Shown in pieces: positions 55,201 to 63,520 of a stretch of 64,000 bases of DNA. The translations under genes were made by a program, and so were the position numbers. The notes under the pieces were generated by a model. The model saw nothing but the letters and a program-made list of their open reading frames with translations. It was not told where the DNA came from and did no database searches. The stretch's first letter is position 1. Each line of letters begins with the position of its first letter. This stretch comes from Blastobasis lacticolella (Eukaryota > Arthropoda > Insecta > Lepidoptera > Blastobasidae), in NCBI GenBank assembly GCA_905147135.1, contig LR990049.1:9441428-9505427 (forward strand), in the 5' to 3' direction.

Positions 55201-57620
55201 CTATGAATATTGTTTAATCTTATGCCGTGTGTCTAAGTGGAATAAACGTGTTTTACTTTAGTTTAAAAAGTCTGGCGTTTTGAGTAGAGGACAAAACATT
55301 TCAAGTGACGATGATGACTTCGAATAAATTTACCCCTGCTTTAATAAATTTACAAACTGAATCAAAACAGTGTATGCAAAACAGAGCTAGCTACCAATTG
55401 CTGTTGTCAACCGCGTCGCCGAACCCTGGCGTATCAACGATGGTCAGCGTGAGGTTGACGCCGTTCTCTTTCAGCAGCACCACTCCTGTCTCCACGCCCA
55501 CTGTTTTCTTCACCCGCAGCGAGGGGCCCGGGTGTTTGTCCTTGTCGTACACGTCCGTGAGGAACAACGAGTTTATTAGTGTCGACTTGCCGAGGCCCGT
55601 CTCCCCTGTGGACGAATGGAGATGTGTGTAAGAAACTTTGATAAGTTAGTTTTTGTAGATAAGTGTGGTAATTACGTAAATATGTTGTTAACAATTCTAT
55701 GCTCTTACTTTTGCGGTTAAGTATCATCGATGTCGTGGTTCAATTGCTAACAAAGTTCAAGGTTTTAAGACTTTCGTGGTTATTCACACAACGGCACCAG
55801 TCAACTCGTGACCATGACGCATGCAACTGCGTCGAAATATTGAGATAAAAACAATACTAACCGTGGTAACAAACACGATAACATGTGTAGTGAAAGTGTA
55901 ACAAAGTTCTATTGCAATAAACTGAAACTATTAAATCGAATTTCAATAATTGATATCAGAAAATTGTTAGCAACAGAGTTATGTATTTAGCCTACAGTTA
56001 TGGTAGGTCTAGGTAGTCAATATCAGAAGTAGATAAGCAACTAGAATAGGGAGACAAAATTATTTATCGAAATAGGATATACACAGTTATTTTTGGAATG
56101 ATATTAATCGTGAACCGGACTTTATCACATGAAAATAAAATTTAAATAAAAATAATCTTAGTTGTTTAGATAATTCCGGATTTTTATCACGCTAACCACG
56201 TTTGTTGCTGGCTAGACCTCTATAGATACTGCTTAACTCAGTAGGTTCCAGATGTGCGAGAGATGGTGTGGTGAAATTCAATTTGTTGCGGCGAAACTTC
56301 AGTCGGACGCACGCGAAAGTCTTGTTAAGTTATATTGCAACCCGCACTGCTACAACAAGAAGCTAGTAAGTTAAGCAATAAAAAAGCGACATGACGACTT
56401 ACCTACTACCATTAACGTAAATTCGAATCCTTTTTTGACTGCTTTCCTGTACACCTGATTTGGTAGATTTGCAAATCCAACGTATCCGTCTAGTTCTTTG
56501 GGTTTGGGCTTTTCTAACTTAGGTAAATCTGGTTTGGGGGCAACTGGCGGGTGGTCAGTTTTCTGAAATATGAAAAAGAATGGGTATAATTACTTAATTA
56601 CTGGTATTACCCTAATTATCTTAGGAAGGTTACTTTCCTTTAATCCAACTCCTTTAAACAAACAAAATAAAAAGGTGGACTAATTACTTAAAAAGCAAAG
56701 CAGAAAATGAGCAGCAGGAGGTTAAGTCAAACCTTCTAACTATAATAAATAGAAAGATCAAGTCCAGCAAACGATTACTATGGACATGGCCTGTACTCTG
56801 AATTCACTAGAATCTACTGCCAGGATCCACCAGTGGATCGAATAGCAGTTATGAGTACACTGTGATCAACCATTGGCTTGATTTGATCCTAAGATACTGG
56901 CAGTGGACTCTAGTGGGATAGGCATGTATACTTATGGGCATGACTTGTACCCTCAATCCACTAGGATATACTGCCAGGATAGTGGATCGAATAGCGCTCT
57001 GGAGTACACTGTAATCCACCATTGGCTTGAGCGGATCCTAAGATACTGGACCCTAGTGGGATGGTCCTGTATACTTATGGCCATGGCCTGTACACTCAAT
57101 CCACTAGGATCTACTGCCAGAATCCACCTGTGGATCGAATAACAGTCTGGAGTACACTGTGATCCAATATTGGCTTGAGTAGATCCTAAGATACTGGCAG
57201 TGGACCCTAGTGGGATGGGCCTGTATACTTATACAGATATCTGTTTTAGGCTGTTATACCGAACCATACTTCGACAGGAGAAGGAGAGTAAAATAAGAGT
57301 AACTGCCAAACCTTGAGTATGTCTGTCCTGGGCACTGGCGGCGCGGGTGGCGCGGCTGTGGGCGGAGCGGGCGCGGGCGCGGGCGGCGCGGCGGTGGGCG
57401 GCCGCGCGCTCTCCACCGATGCGCTGTTGGTCAGCTTCCCCGTGCCGTTCTCCACGTGGTTGTTCTCGTGAGGGTCGGGCAGCGTCGCCGAGCGCTTCGC
57501 CAGCGCGTCCTTGAGGGCGGACGCGCTCGGCGGCGCGGGCGGCGCGCCCGCCGGCGGCCCCGTCGCCACGCCGCCGCTCACCGAGTCCGACTTGAAGAAC
57601 AGCTCGCGTTTACTTTGTAA
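46215..57620 (-). CDS. pnut: Septin gene of the Peanut/SEPT7 type, 9 coding exons
   Basis: Filament-forming GTPase; septins of this type act in cytokinesis, the cell cortex and cilia as part of hetero-oligomers. Exons in transcript order: 57620-57312, 56562-56403, 55605-55395, 54793-54538, 53673-53481, 51425-51257, 48942-48864, 47749-47529, 46266-46215. Phases agree at all eight junctions, giving 549 residues, close to the fly protein. Order: Pro/Ala-rich amino region; [21 protein letters not shown]-loop GETGLGKST (157-165); DTPGFGD (214-220); AKAD (296-299); septin unique element around [16 protein letters not shown]; coiled coil from about 434; basic end KKKKGLF. The carboxyl half ([21 protein letters not shown]) places it with SEPT7/Peanut, not SEPT2 or SEPT6. 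The initiator codon was not found. Confidence 0.95.
46330..46440 (-). mobile_element. RTE-type LINE carboxyl-terminal relic
   Basis: The minus strand reads [20 protein letters not shown] and YIQQWTSIG, a variant of the WMRAAQDR...WRxLGEAYxQQW ending of RTE reverse transcriptases. The CCACTGCTGG tail word follows. Confidence 0.7.
46575..46805 (+). mobile_element. LINE end, RGRRPKKRW...RKADPG family
   Basis: About 65 open codons: [39 protein letters not shown], then a stop, an ACATAACGCCAAGATCATG tail and a short GAT repeat. The tail matches that of the dated insertion at 2238-2348. 5'-truncated. Confidence 0.75.
46892..47345. repeat. Tandem partial copies of the septin penultimate exon end
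   Basis: About 65 bp at 47146-47213 are nearly the same as the 3' end of the true exon (47525-47590): on the minus strand [19 protein letters not shown] followed by the same donor GTGAGT. A more decayed copy is at 46892-46950. Each is followed on the + strand by a similar RTE-derived segment (46960-47060 and 47215-47345), so a unit of about 250 bp was duplicated. Copy 47146 has no usable in-frame acceptor just upstream (TGA appears), so it is probably silent. Confidence 0.75.
47529..47749 (-). CDS. pnut: Septin exon: coiled coil (residues 460-532)
   Basis: Acceptor CGCCAG, donor GA/GTGAGT. Encodes [20 protein letters not shown], a heptad-rich Arg/Glu coiled coil through [19 protein letters not shown], and [16 protein letters not shown]. 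Unusually GC-rich compared with the next exon upstream. Confidence 0.95.
47876..48142. mobile_element. MITE-like element with GTGACAACGTC ends
   Basis: ACGTGACAACGTC at the left (about 47877-47889) pairs with GACGTTGTCACGT at the right (about 48113-48125). The inside is GC-richer and non-coding. Limits are approximate and no target duplication is confirmed. Confidence 0.5.
48300..48560 (+). mobile_element. LINE carboxyl-terminal relic
   Basis: Reads [20 protein letters not shown] and [13 protein letters not shown], then HRPHPSG and a stop. It is the better-preserved sibling of the relic at 15600-15765. Confidence 0.75.
48745..48800 (+). mobile_element. LINE/SINE tail fragment
   Basis: AGCAGTGACCACTTTTTGTC, ATGGTCTGTTTACTTATTACC and ATAAAAA resemble the tail of the SINE-like family. 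Confidence 0.45.
48864..48942 (-). CDS. pnut: Septin exon (residues 434-459)
   Basis: 79 bp. Encodes [20 protein letters not shown] and ESEMEQ, the start of the coiled coil. Acceptor TTCCCAG, donor CAG/GTAATA. Its leading G completes Lys with the exon at 51257. Confidence 0.95.
48943..51256 (-). other. Septin intron, no recognised element
   Basis: AT-rich. A 123-codon frame on + (49833-50204) starts at a real ATG context only internally and has no recognisable domain, so it is not called as a gene. Confidence 0.5.
51257..51425 (-). CDS. pnut: Septin exon (residues 378-432)
   Basis: Encodes [40 protein letters not shown] and a [12 protein letters not shown] linker. Acceptor CATCAG, donor AA/GTACGT. 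The linker before the coiled coil is the least conserved part. Confidence 0.96.
52525..53060 (+). mobile_element. Degenerate RTE-type reverse transcriptase
   Basis: On + the frames read [20 protein letters not shown] followed by DIALVS, with the catalytic YADD box intact, then [10 protein letters not shown] and, after a frameshift, [20 protein letters not shown]. Stops and shifts show a pseudogene. The domain order fits the palm-to-thumb part of RTE elements. Confidence 0.75.
53061..53395 (+). mobile_element. SINE-like repeat, copy 3
   Basis: Shares the 5' extension with copy 2 (GAGAGGTAGGGCATAGCGG), the B-box-like CGTTCGAATCGG, the body and GCGGTGACCACTTTCC, ending in nine A residues. It lies at the end of an RTE relic, as if inserted into it. 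Confidence 0.75.
53481..53673 (-). CDS. pnut: Septin exon (residues 313-376)
   Basis: Encodes [19 protein letters not shown], an acidic insert [29 protein letters not shown] and [11 protein letters not shown]. Acceptor TCCGCAG, donor G/GTGAGT. Confidence 0.95.
53674..54537 (-). other. Septin intron, nothing recognised
   Basis: AT-rich intron. A stretch at 53905-53945 (ATGCGGCCGA...CTCTAGCATTGAAGGCGTC) on the minus strand resembles the LINE carboxyl ends at 15600 and 48300, but is too short to call separately. Confidence 0.45.
54538..54793 (-). CDS. pnut: Septin exon: G4 region (residues 228-312)
   Basis: Encodes [40 protein letters not shown] and [24 protein letters not shown] is the septin G4 guanine-specificity motif. 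Acceptor CTTCCAG, donor CAG/GTGCGT. Confidence 0.97.
54794..55394 (-). other. Septin intron, nothing recognised
   Basis: About 600 bp without a supported feature. Confidence 0.5.
55395..55605 (-). CDS. pnut: Septin exon: P-loop and switch region (residues 157-227)
   Basis: Encodes [35 protein letters not shown] and [19 protein letters not shown]. The switch-I Thr of GTP-hydrolysing septins is present (KKTV). P-loop residue Thr at the third position (GET) differs from GES or GAS in better-known SEPT7 members. Acceptor CCACAG, donor TG/GTAGCT. Confidence 0.97.
55735..55994. mobile_element. MITE (family of 12430) split by a second element
   Basis: The left piece (to 55758) and right piece (55910-55994) match the middle and right arm of the MITE at 12430-12650: GTTGCTAAYAAAGTT, TTGCAATAAAYTGAAACTA and the end GTTATGTATTTAGCCTA. 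Its own left arm is missing. A 140-bp insert (55759-55898) separates the pieces. Confidence 0.7.
55759..55898. mobile_element. Insertion with 11-bp target duplication
   Basis: Flanked by perfect TAACAAAGTTC at 55748-55758 and 55899-55909. The core GTGACCATGACGCATGCAAC and TGCGTCGAAATATTG resembles the core of the MITEs at 29619 and 31606. Non-coding. The duplication is seen once at the matching site of the intact MITE copy (TAATAAAGTTG near 12532). Confidence 0.75.
56403..56562 (-). CDS. pnut: Septin exon (residues 104-156)
   Basis: Encodes a Pro/Lys linker ([16 protein letters not shown]), then [20 protein letters not shown] and FEFTLMVV leading into the P-loop. Acceptor ATTTCAG, donor G/GTAAGT. 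Confidence 0.96.
56563..57311 (-). other. Septin intron with minisatellite
   Basis: More than half of this intron is the three-unit repeat at 56778-57227. Confidence 0.7.
56778..57227. repeat. Three-unit minisatellite, units of 143-154 bp
   Basis: Units at 56778-56930, 56931-57073 and 57074-57227 share CTGTACNCTNAATCCACTAGG, CAGGATCCACCAGTGGATCG, TGGAGTACACTGTGATCCA, TGATCCTAAGATACTGG and CCTAGTGGGATNGG. The middle unit lacks two short segments. Each unit also contains internal complementary words (CACTAGGATC and GATCCTA, CCTAGTGG and CCACTAGG), so it can fold on itself. A + strand frame through the repeat is a by-product. Confidence 0.9.
57312..57620 (-). CDS. pnut: Septin first recognised exon (residues 1-103)
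   Basis: Open from an acceptor [23 protein letters not shown], then a Pro/Ala-rich disordered region with [20 protein letters not shown] and [13 protein letters not shown]. The donor AAG/GTTTGG is weak; phase 0 fits the next exon. A few more amino-terminal residues with the ATG must lie in an upstream exon not identified. It is less conserved than the rest and is assigned by continuity, KDALAKR-like composition and phase. Confidence 0.75.
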
Positions 57621-59150
57621 CTGTAACAATCGACAATGACCTGTTATTGAACAGTAAACTATGTAATCGAGCGAAATCCGCCGAACGTAAATCGACTCAA
57701 AATTAGGTCAATCGCGCGGTTCGAACTCGCAAGTAAAATATAAATTCTAACGCTATAGAAACTAATGAGGCCCCCGCAGAGAAAGGCTCATGTAGTTCGG
57801 TGTACGTACATCATATTAGGTATTTTTAATATAATTTATAGTGGTTACGTCACTGTGCGCTCCCTTTCATTATTAAAATACGTATTTTAGCTCTGTGCGA
57901 GCGATGACTCATTCTCGAACCGATGAATCGCGAACGTTAATCGTACAAAAAGTATAATGGAGAAGGACTAATAAGCAAGGCGTGAATATATATTATTCAA
58001 ATAATACATATTATAGGTAAATATTCACAATTAATTATAGGTAAATATTCATAATAACGTGGCACCTGATAAAGGCAATTAACACCGCTCTTGTTTTACA
58101 AAACTCACTTTGTAGTTACCGTTTAAAAGCGAAAATTGTTCATCAATATAGTGCCGGCAATGAGCTGGTACGTACAAGCAACAATTATGTAGGTGCCAAG
58201 AACGAAAGCGGAGTGAGTCACGCGGAACTTGTTCGCCGATGCAATTACCTCCCGGCTCCGTAATGCACTTGAACAACAGCAACGCACCGCGCACAGAACG
58301 AAACTTTTACCAGAGCACGGGTGGTTTCGAAACGAATGTCCGACCACACATCGACGACGGCCGTCTTGCTTGATGATATATTTCCTGCTGAGATTTCACC
58401 GCCCTATTCATACGTCAACTAGCTCATAAAGACAATCGACGTGGAACTCGACCGAGCTTGAAAGGACCGTGTGAAACGATGACATACTCGTAATTATGCA
58501 ATAACAATCTTTCATCTAACACACTCTCATTAATGATAAATATTTAACTAAACAGCGCTAACTAATTAAACCATCGGAAAGTACAAAGTATTCGGCTCGC
58601 ATGTACATGACTATCGTAATAAAATTCTGTTCAAATATGCTTACTTATGCAGTTTTGCCGAGTGCGTCGACCGCATGCGCCTACGACGACAACGGTACAA
58701 TCTAATAATAAACACCAACCTGCTAACGATATCATAAACAAATCATTAACCGTCCTCGTCAGCGCAGTGTATTTTCTTTTTCTAACGCCAAATGCACCAC
58801 AGTAATAGAATTCACCATTTCAATCAAAATTATTATCCACATAACAGAATAACAAATTACCATTTCTCCGCTCCGTGACTCCGATCCAAAACATAGAACG
58901 TGTCAGAGTCCGTGTTAAACTGACAATTGAATTCACATAGAATTTCTAACACCGATACCCTGTCCATCATACACTAGTTACATATTTCTGCATGTCGATG
59001 TAACATTGCTTTTTGTTCTTCATTTATATACTATAGTTTTAATATAATCAATCAATCTAAACCACGCAACTGTGTATTGGCCTATTATTGGAGTGACGTG
59101 TATCTACTCGTGAATGTATTAGTGTGTGACACACCGGAAAACCAGTAAAC
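57621..59150. other. Upstream of septin coding region, nothing firm
   Basis: Should contain or lead to the septin first exon and promoter, but no ATG exon with a fitting phase was recognised. A direct repeat TAATTATAGGTAAATATTCA occurs near 58013-58051. Confidence 0.4.
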
Positions 59151-59231
59151 ATGACCAAGCCCAAATGCTCACTGCAGGAGTTGGAAGCGCGAGCTGGCCA
59201 GACCATCCGGCAAGTGTTTACAAGGCCCAGG
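59151..59231 (+). CDS. Candidate first coding exon of an unknown gene
   Basis: AAACATGACC gives a good start context. 27 codons follow (MTKPKCSLQELEARAGQTIR, QVFTRPR) before AGG/GTATTG, a plausible donor at phase 0. Codon choice is coding-like. No family is recognised and no downstream exon was found in the window, so the gene, if real, continues to the right past 64000. It would be divergent from the septin gene. Confidence 0.35.
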
Positions 59232-61610
59232 GTATTGTACTGTAACGTAAATAATCAAACGCACTCGTCGGCGAAAAGGAATTTGTTTGTTTTCAGAAGA
59301 AACACGTGTAAACAATCCACTCAAATGCAATCGATTGACGGAAGTATGTACAATGACTTCATTTTCATTCACAACAAGAAAAATTAAGACTTACATGAAA
59401 ATCATACTGCTCAAAACTCGTCGAGTGTCGTTTTCCTTTATCCTTTCTGTACACACTTAACCTTTTTCTCAAACTGTTCAACATTTTAACATTTTAATAA
59501 TGACCTGCACTAATAAAAGTAAAACGAATCACATATGCACATTCAAAACCGTTTAAATGCTTTATTATTACATTTCGCCGTCACGAATAAACCAACATAG
59601 GTATTCACAATACCCGTGGCGGCGTAACAATGAAATATGACAAATGGACTAAAATATTGCAAGTTGGAGGATAAATTAACTCGAAGTTACAGAGGAAACT
59701 GAGTAAAGCCAGTGCCGAACAGCACTGGTTTAACCTTCACGGTTGTTGTTTACTCAGGCGAATTAAATTATACATTAATAAGTGTGTCATTGTCTGTTAC
59801 GTAGAACAATATTCCGTGCTATTACACCGATAATCCGTGTTAAAGGCTAAGATAAGATGTAAGTAATCGTTAACCATGCGCCGTGAGTGACTAATGACTA
59901 ATGAGTCTAGCTGTGAGCGTGAGGCCTCCGGGCCATTCAAAGATACATTATTTCAACACTGTAAAAGACTTGCAAACATTACGGTTATTTGAACTGCCAT
60001 TTCGAGGGAAATTAACGTCACTGAGAAGGTTATTTTCGTCGGCTGGAGTTAATGTGTTATATTAATGAGCTCCGTAAAATTATCTAGGTAAAAATGCAGC
60101 CAAGTGTCAAAGTGGTAAAAGCCAAGTGCCAGATAGCTCATAGTCATGAAGTATTACACGTATCTGGCCCCTCCTTGCCGGGGTCGTGACTCTGAGCACA
60201 ATTTCTAAATGACATTTATAATGGCGACGGTAGCAGGGTCTCATTACACGACTGATTGAGTCCGCCCGTGACAATACACATTGTCCACCGATCGCTTGCA
60301 ATGATCTTCAACAAAAAGTAATACTACTATGCTCTATACACAGAAACTACAGCAATAATGTATATGTCTATGTAGTGTACTGTCGATTCCAATAGTTTAT
60401 TGCAAGATCCCAAGTGAACTTACCGTCTAAAATTAACTAAAATGAACGATGTCCATAGTCGTATCAGTCTGTCTTTGCGCGATAACCTCGAAAACCTCTT
60501 TACCTACAGTTTTTCATCCGGCTTTCACTAAGTATAGTGATTCACGAAGCACATTTAAGTACCAATATAAAATTTATACCTGGGCGTTAGTATGAATATT
60601 CTGTGACCTGGTGCCAAGTCGGGCTAAAATAAGCTATTTACACGACAGAAAGTAATACCGCAAAACATTGTAGTTGAAAAATGCACCGTTGGGATGCGAC
60701 ATGAGGCGGCTAGGCTGATAAAAAATACCGCTCTCAGTATAATCTCTCAGTATAATTGCAATCCTTTGCCGGCGGCGGCAGCGCGAGGCGCACTCCGGCC
60801 GCGATGACTCCGCCCGTGACTCATTATTGCCGCCATATCTCCCCTATCTGCCGAGACGCCGAGAACCGAGCCATTTTCTTACAGAAATAACCTGCCTACC
60901 TACATCTTAGATCTAAACAATTGCTATTATTCACCGCTTTCGAAAATATCCGCTAAGTTTGTAGAAGGTACACCGGCGCCTTGTTTGTTTCCAAAACAAA
61001 ATGGCTCCCTTTAACGGGAAGTGAACGCAAACGCACATGCACGTGGGCATTTCTATGGTAATTCATATGGTATCAACGGATACGATAGAGAGGCGTAGGT
61101 GGACGGTCTCTTTAATCATTAATGAAATTACAATCATTAGGCAGGGATCAAAGAGATTAAAGTTCATATTTTAACTAAAACTCAAGAGTGTACATTCCAT
61201 TTAATTTTAAGAATAGATTGTATGGATGCATTTTCGATATTAACTGCACAGAACGGCTACGGCGCAAGTTTAACTGTTAACTTGGAGAGAGGCATAAGAC
61301 GGTTCGTTAGGAAGTTACGAGACCTAATTATTAATTGCCCATATTCTATAAATAACATTGAATATTCCGCGAAATTATTATATATCATGATACAGGACAG
61401 GGAAACCCGCGTTTTCCAAATGAAATATACTTAAACGAAGGCAGTTTAATTGCATCGATTTCGCTGGTGGCTTAAGATCAACAAACAGCTGGCTGTGATT
61501 TAATGACGGTTCATTTACCTCACTTTCTATGTGCTGCTTATGAACCGACATTCTCTCACAATTCTCGCGCATTGTTCATTGACTCCGTTCTACATCGTCC
61601 ACGTCCCTAA
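59232..61610. other. Non-coding stretch with one GC-rich patch
   Basis: AT-rich apart from about 60765-60865. No exon, RNA gene or repeat family was recognised in the remainder. The frames at 60107-60301 (-) and 61222-61434 (+) have no domain. Confidence 0.4.
60765..60865. promoter_or_regulatory. GC/CpG-rich patch, possible septin promoter or first exon
   Basis: GCCGGCGGCGGCAGCGCG and CTCCGGCCGCGATGACTCCG stand out in AT-rich DNA. It includes GTGACTCATTA, an AP-1-like TGACTCA site, and CCGCCATATCTCC. Located 3.1 kb upstream of the first recognised septin exon on the minus strand. The promoter role is a guess. Confidence 0.25.
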
Positions 61611-61611
61611 T

Positions 61612-61931
61612 TAGCACCGATGAAATGATAACCTTTGTAAGTAGAAATTCGTACGGACAATGTAACAATTTTATGTAAAATTTTGTTCAATATCTACTCT
61701 GAATCAAATGAAGCGCATAATAAACATTATTTTCCACTATCAACCCAAACATGGAGTGTAAGAACGAACGATTTAGCACCGAATAATAACCTTAATAAGT
61801 AGAAAACTGTACGGACAATGTAACAATTTCACGTAAAATTCTATTCATAGTCTGCCCCGAATCAAATGAAGCGCATAATAAACATTATTTTCCACTATTA
61901 ACCCGAACATGGAGTGTAATAACGAACGGTA
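61612..61931. repeat. 162-bp tandem duplication
   Basis: Copy 1 at 61612-61773 and copy 2 at 61774-61931 both begin TAGCACCGA and share GTACGGACAATGTAACAATT, GAATCAAATGAAGCGCATAA, TAAACATTATTTTCCACTAT and CATGGAGTGTAA. About 85-90% alike by eye. Non-coding. Confidence 0.9.
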
Positions 61932-62849
61932 ACTATTTCCGGATAGAACAAATTATAAACTACCGGTGAAGCGAGGACGCCCTCACTGTATTGGCCTAAC
62001 GTATTGTTAACAGAATTGCGAATTTCGAAGGAAACAAACACTCAATTGTCCGTAACTTGCTACACGATAGATATATAAACAAAAGCCTTTATTTAATTAA
62101 CATACCAAGCAAGTTTGAATCGTAGATATTATGAGTAATAACACGCTTTCCAATAGATGGGTGCATTTGTAACTGCAGCCGTTTAAAAAACCATTGTCTT
62201 AGTCTATTATCAAACGACTTTGTGGGAAAAACTATGATGTGAGGTTTTAGTTTAAACAAGAATAAACGTTGGATCCTGGATGCACAAAGGTTGGTGTCCT
62301 CGAGATCCCAATGAGCGTGGGCTAACCAGAAGAGCTATAAACGCAATTTCTACCCGGTAAGCCTCAATGTGAAAAAGTAACCACATTCCGATAAAAGTCT
62401 CAACCACATTTATGGTCATTTCATAATAAAAACTATATATTTCATGTCTATTCCATGCATGTACAATGTACGTTCAATAGTAGATTTTATAATTTGCAAT
62501 ACTTCATAAGTAAAATGCAATCCTCGCATCTACCTATACTATATTAAAATAAAAAGCTGAAGAGATTCTTTGTTTGTTTGTCCGAAACCACTAAATCGAT
62601 TAAAAAAATTTTTTCATCATCATCCCCTAATCTTTCTCCTTAGAAACTTTCACTAATTATAGGTAATAGGAAGCTACATTCTTCCCGAGCATCAAAGATT
62701 CGACATCGACATACAAATTAGTATGACCGACAATAATCTAAAGCTAACCCAAATTGGACATGCTTCTAAGCAAAACAATTTACTATGAAATCAAGCAGCT
62801 GATCCAACCTGACTATTCTATTATACTATCATAATATATCAATGAAAAG

Positions 62850-63390
62850 AGCTATGCTCGGAGATTCTTTGCGCGATCGAATCTGAAATGAGGAGATCCG
62901 CAAGCGAACCAAGGTCACCGACATAGCTCTAAGGATTGCCAGACTGAAGTGGCAGTGGGCAGGGCACATAGCTCGAAGAACAGATGGCCGATGGGGCAGT
63001 AAAGTTCTCGAGTGGCGACCACGTACCGTAGGACGCAGCGTGGGTAGGCCTTCTACAAGGTGGACCGACGACCTGGTAAGGATCGCAGGTACCATAGCAA
63101 GTTACTCATCAACGAGATTGCGGAGTGTGCTAACCGGTCCCGTGATCTCGTTGATAAAGAGAATATGGGGGGCAACGTGGTGGTTTTTAGTGGGTAGGAC
63201 TGTCATTTGGACAGGCGAGTCCCACATAATCTCCGTATAGATATCCGTAAATGGATTTTCCCCACGTAAAAAAAAAAGGGAACCAGTTGGATGCGGAAAG
63301 CACAGGACCGGCCTTTGTGGAGATCTCTGGGGGAGACCTATGCCCAGCAGTGGGCGTCTTCTGGCTGATATGATGATCATAATACATCAC
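62850..63390 (+). mobile_element. RTE-type LINE end split by another LINE/SINE tail
   Basis: The first part reads IALRIARLKWQWAGHIARRT, RWGSKVLEWRPR and VGRPSTRWTDDLVRIAG (62915-63091). The expected continuation WMRKAQDRPLWRSLGETYAQ and QWASSG appears only at 63288-63350, followed by a GATGAT tail. The gap is filled by an insert ending in A10 (63100-63281). Confidence 0.8.
63100..63281 (+). mobile_element. Insert inside the RTE relic
   Basis: Contains ACGTGGTGGTTTTTAGTGGG, GCGAGTCCCACATAATCTCC and a ten-base A tail, words typical of a lepidopteran LINE 3' tail. GGTACCA-like and GGAACCA-like sequences at its borders (about 63087-63094 and 63279-63285) may be a degraded target duplication. Confidence 0.65.
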
Positions 63391-63520
63391 TATAAAAGAC
63401 ATCAACAAACTATGTCAAATCAGCTATATAAAAGACATCAACGATCTATCCCGAGATAGCCATATAAAATGTCTTTTGGCTACCCAAACTAGAATCACAA
63501 AAGACATCAACGAGTTGTCC
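63390..63520 (+). repeat. Short dispersed direct repeats AAAAGACATCAAC
   Basis: AAAAGACATCAAC occurs at about 63395, 63431 and 63498, with an inverted partner (AAAATGTCTTTTGG) near 63467. The spacing is irregular (about 36 and 67 bp). Confidence 0.55.

Larger units (their letters stand above)
55606..56402 (-). other. Septin intron with nested MITEs
   Basis: Holds the split MITE at 55735-55994. The rest (55995-56402) shows nothing recognised. Confidence 0.6.

Noticed and set aside
56903..57142. Repetitive + strand protein frame in the minisatellite
   Set aside because: Frame openness follows from unit length; the unit is not conserved as protein and has insertions that change frame.
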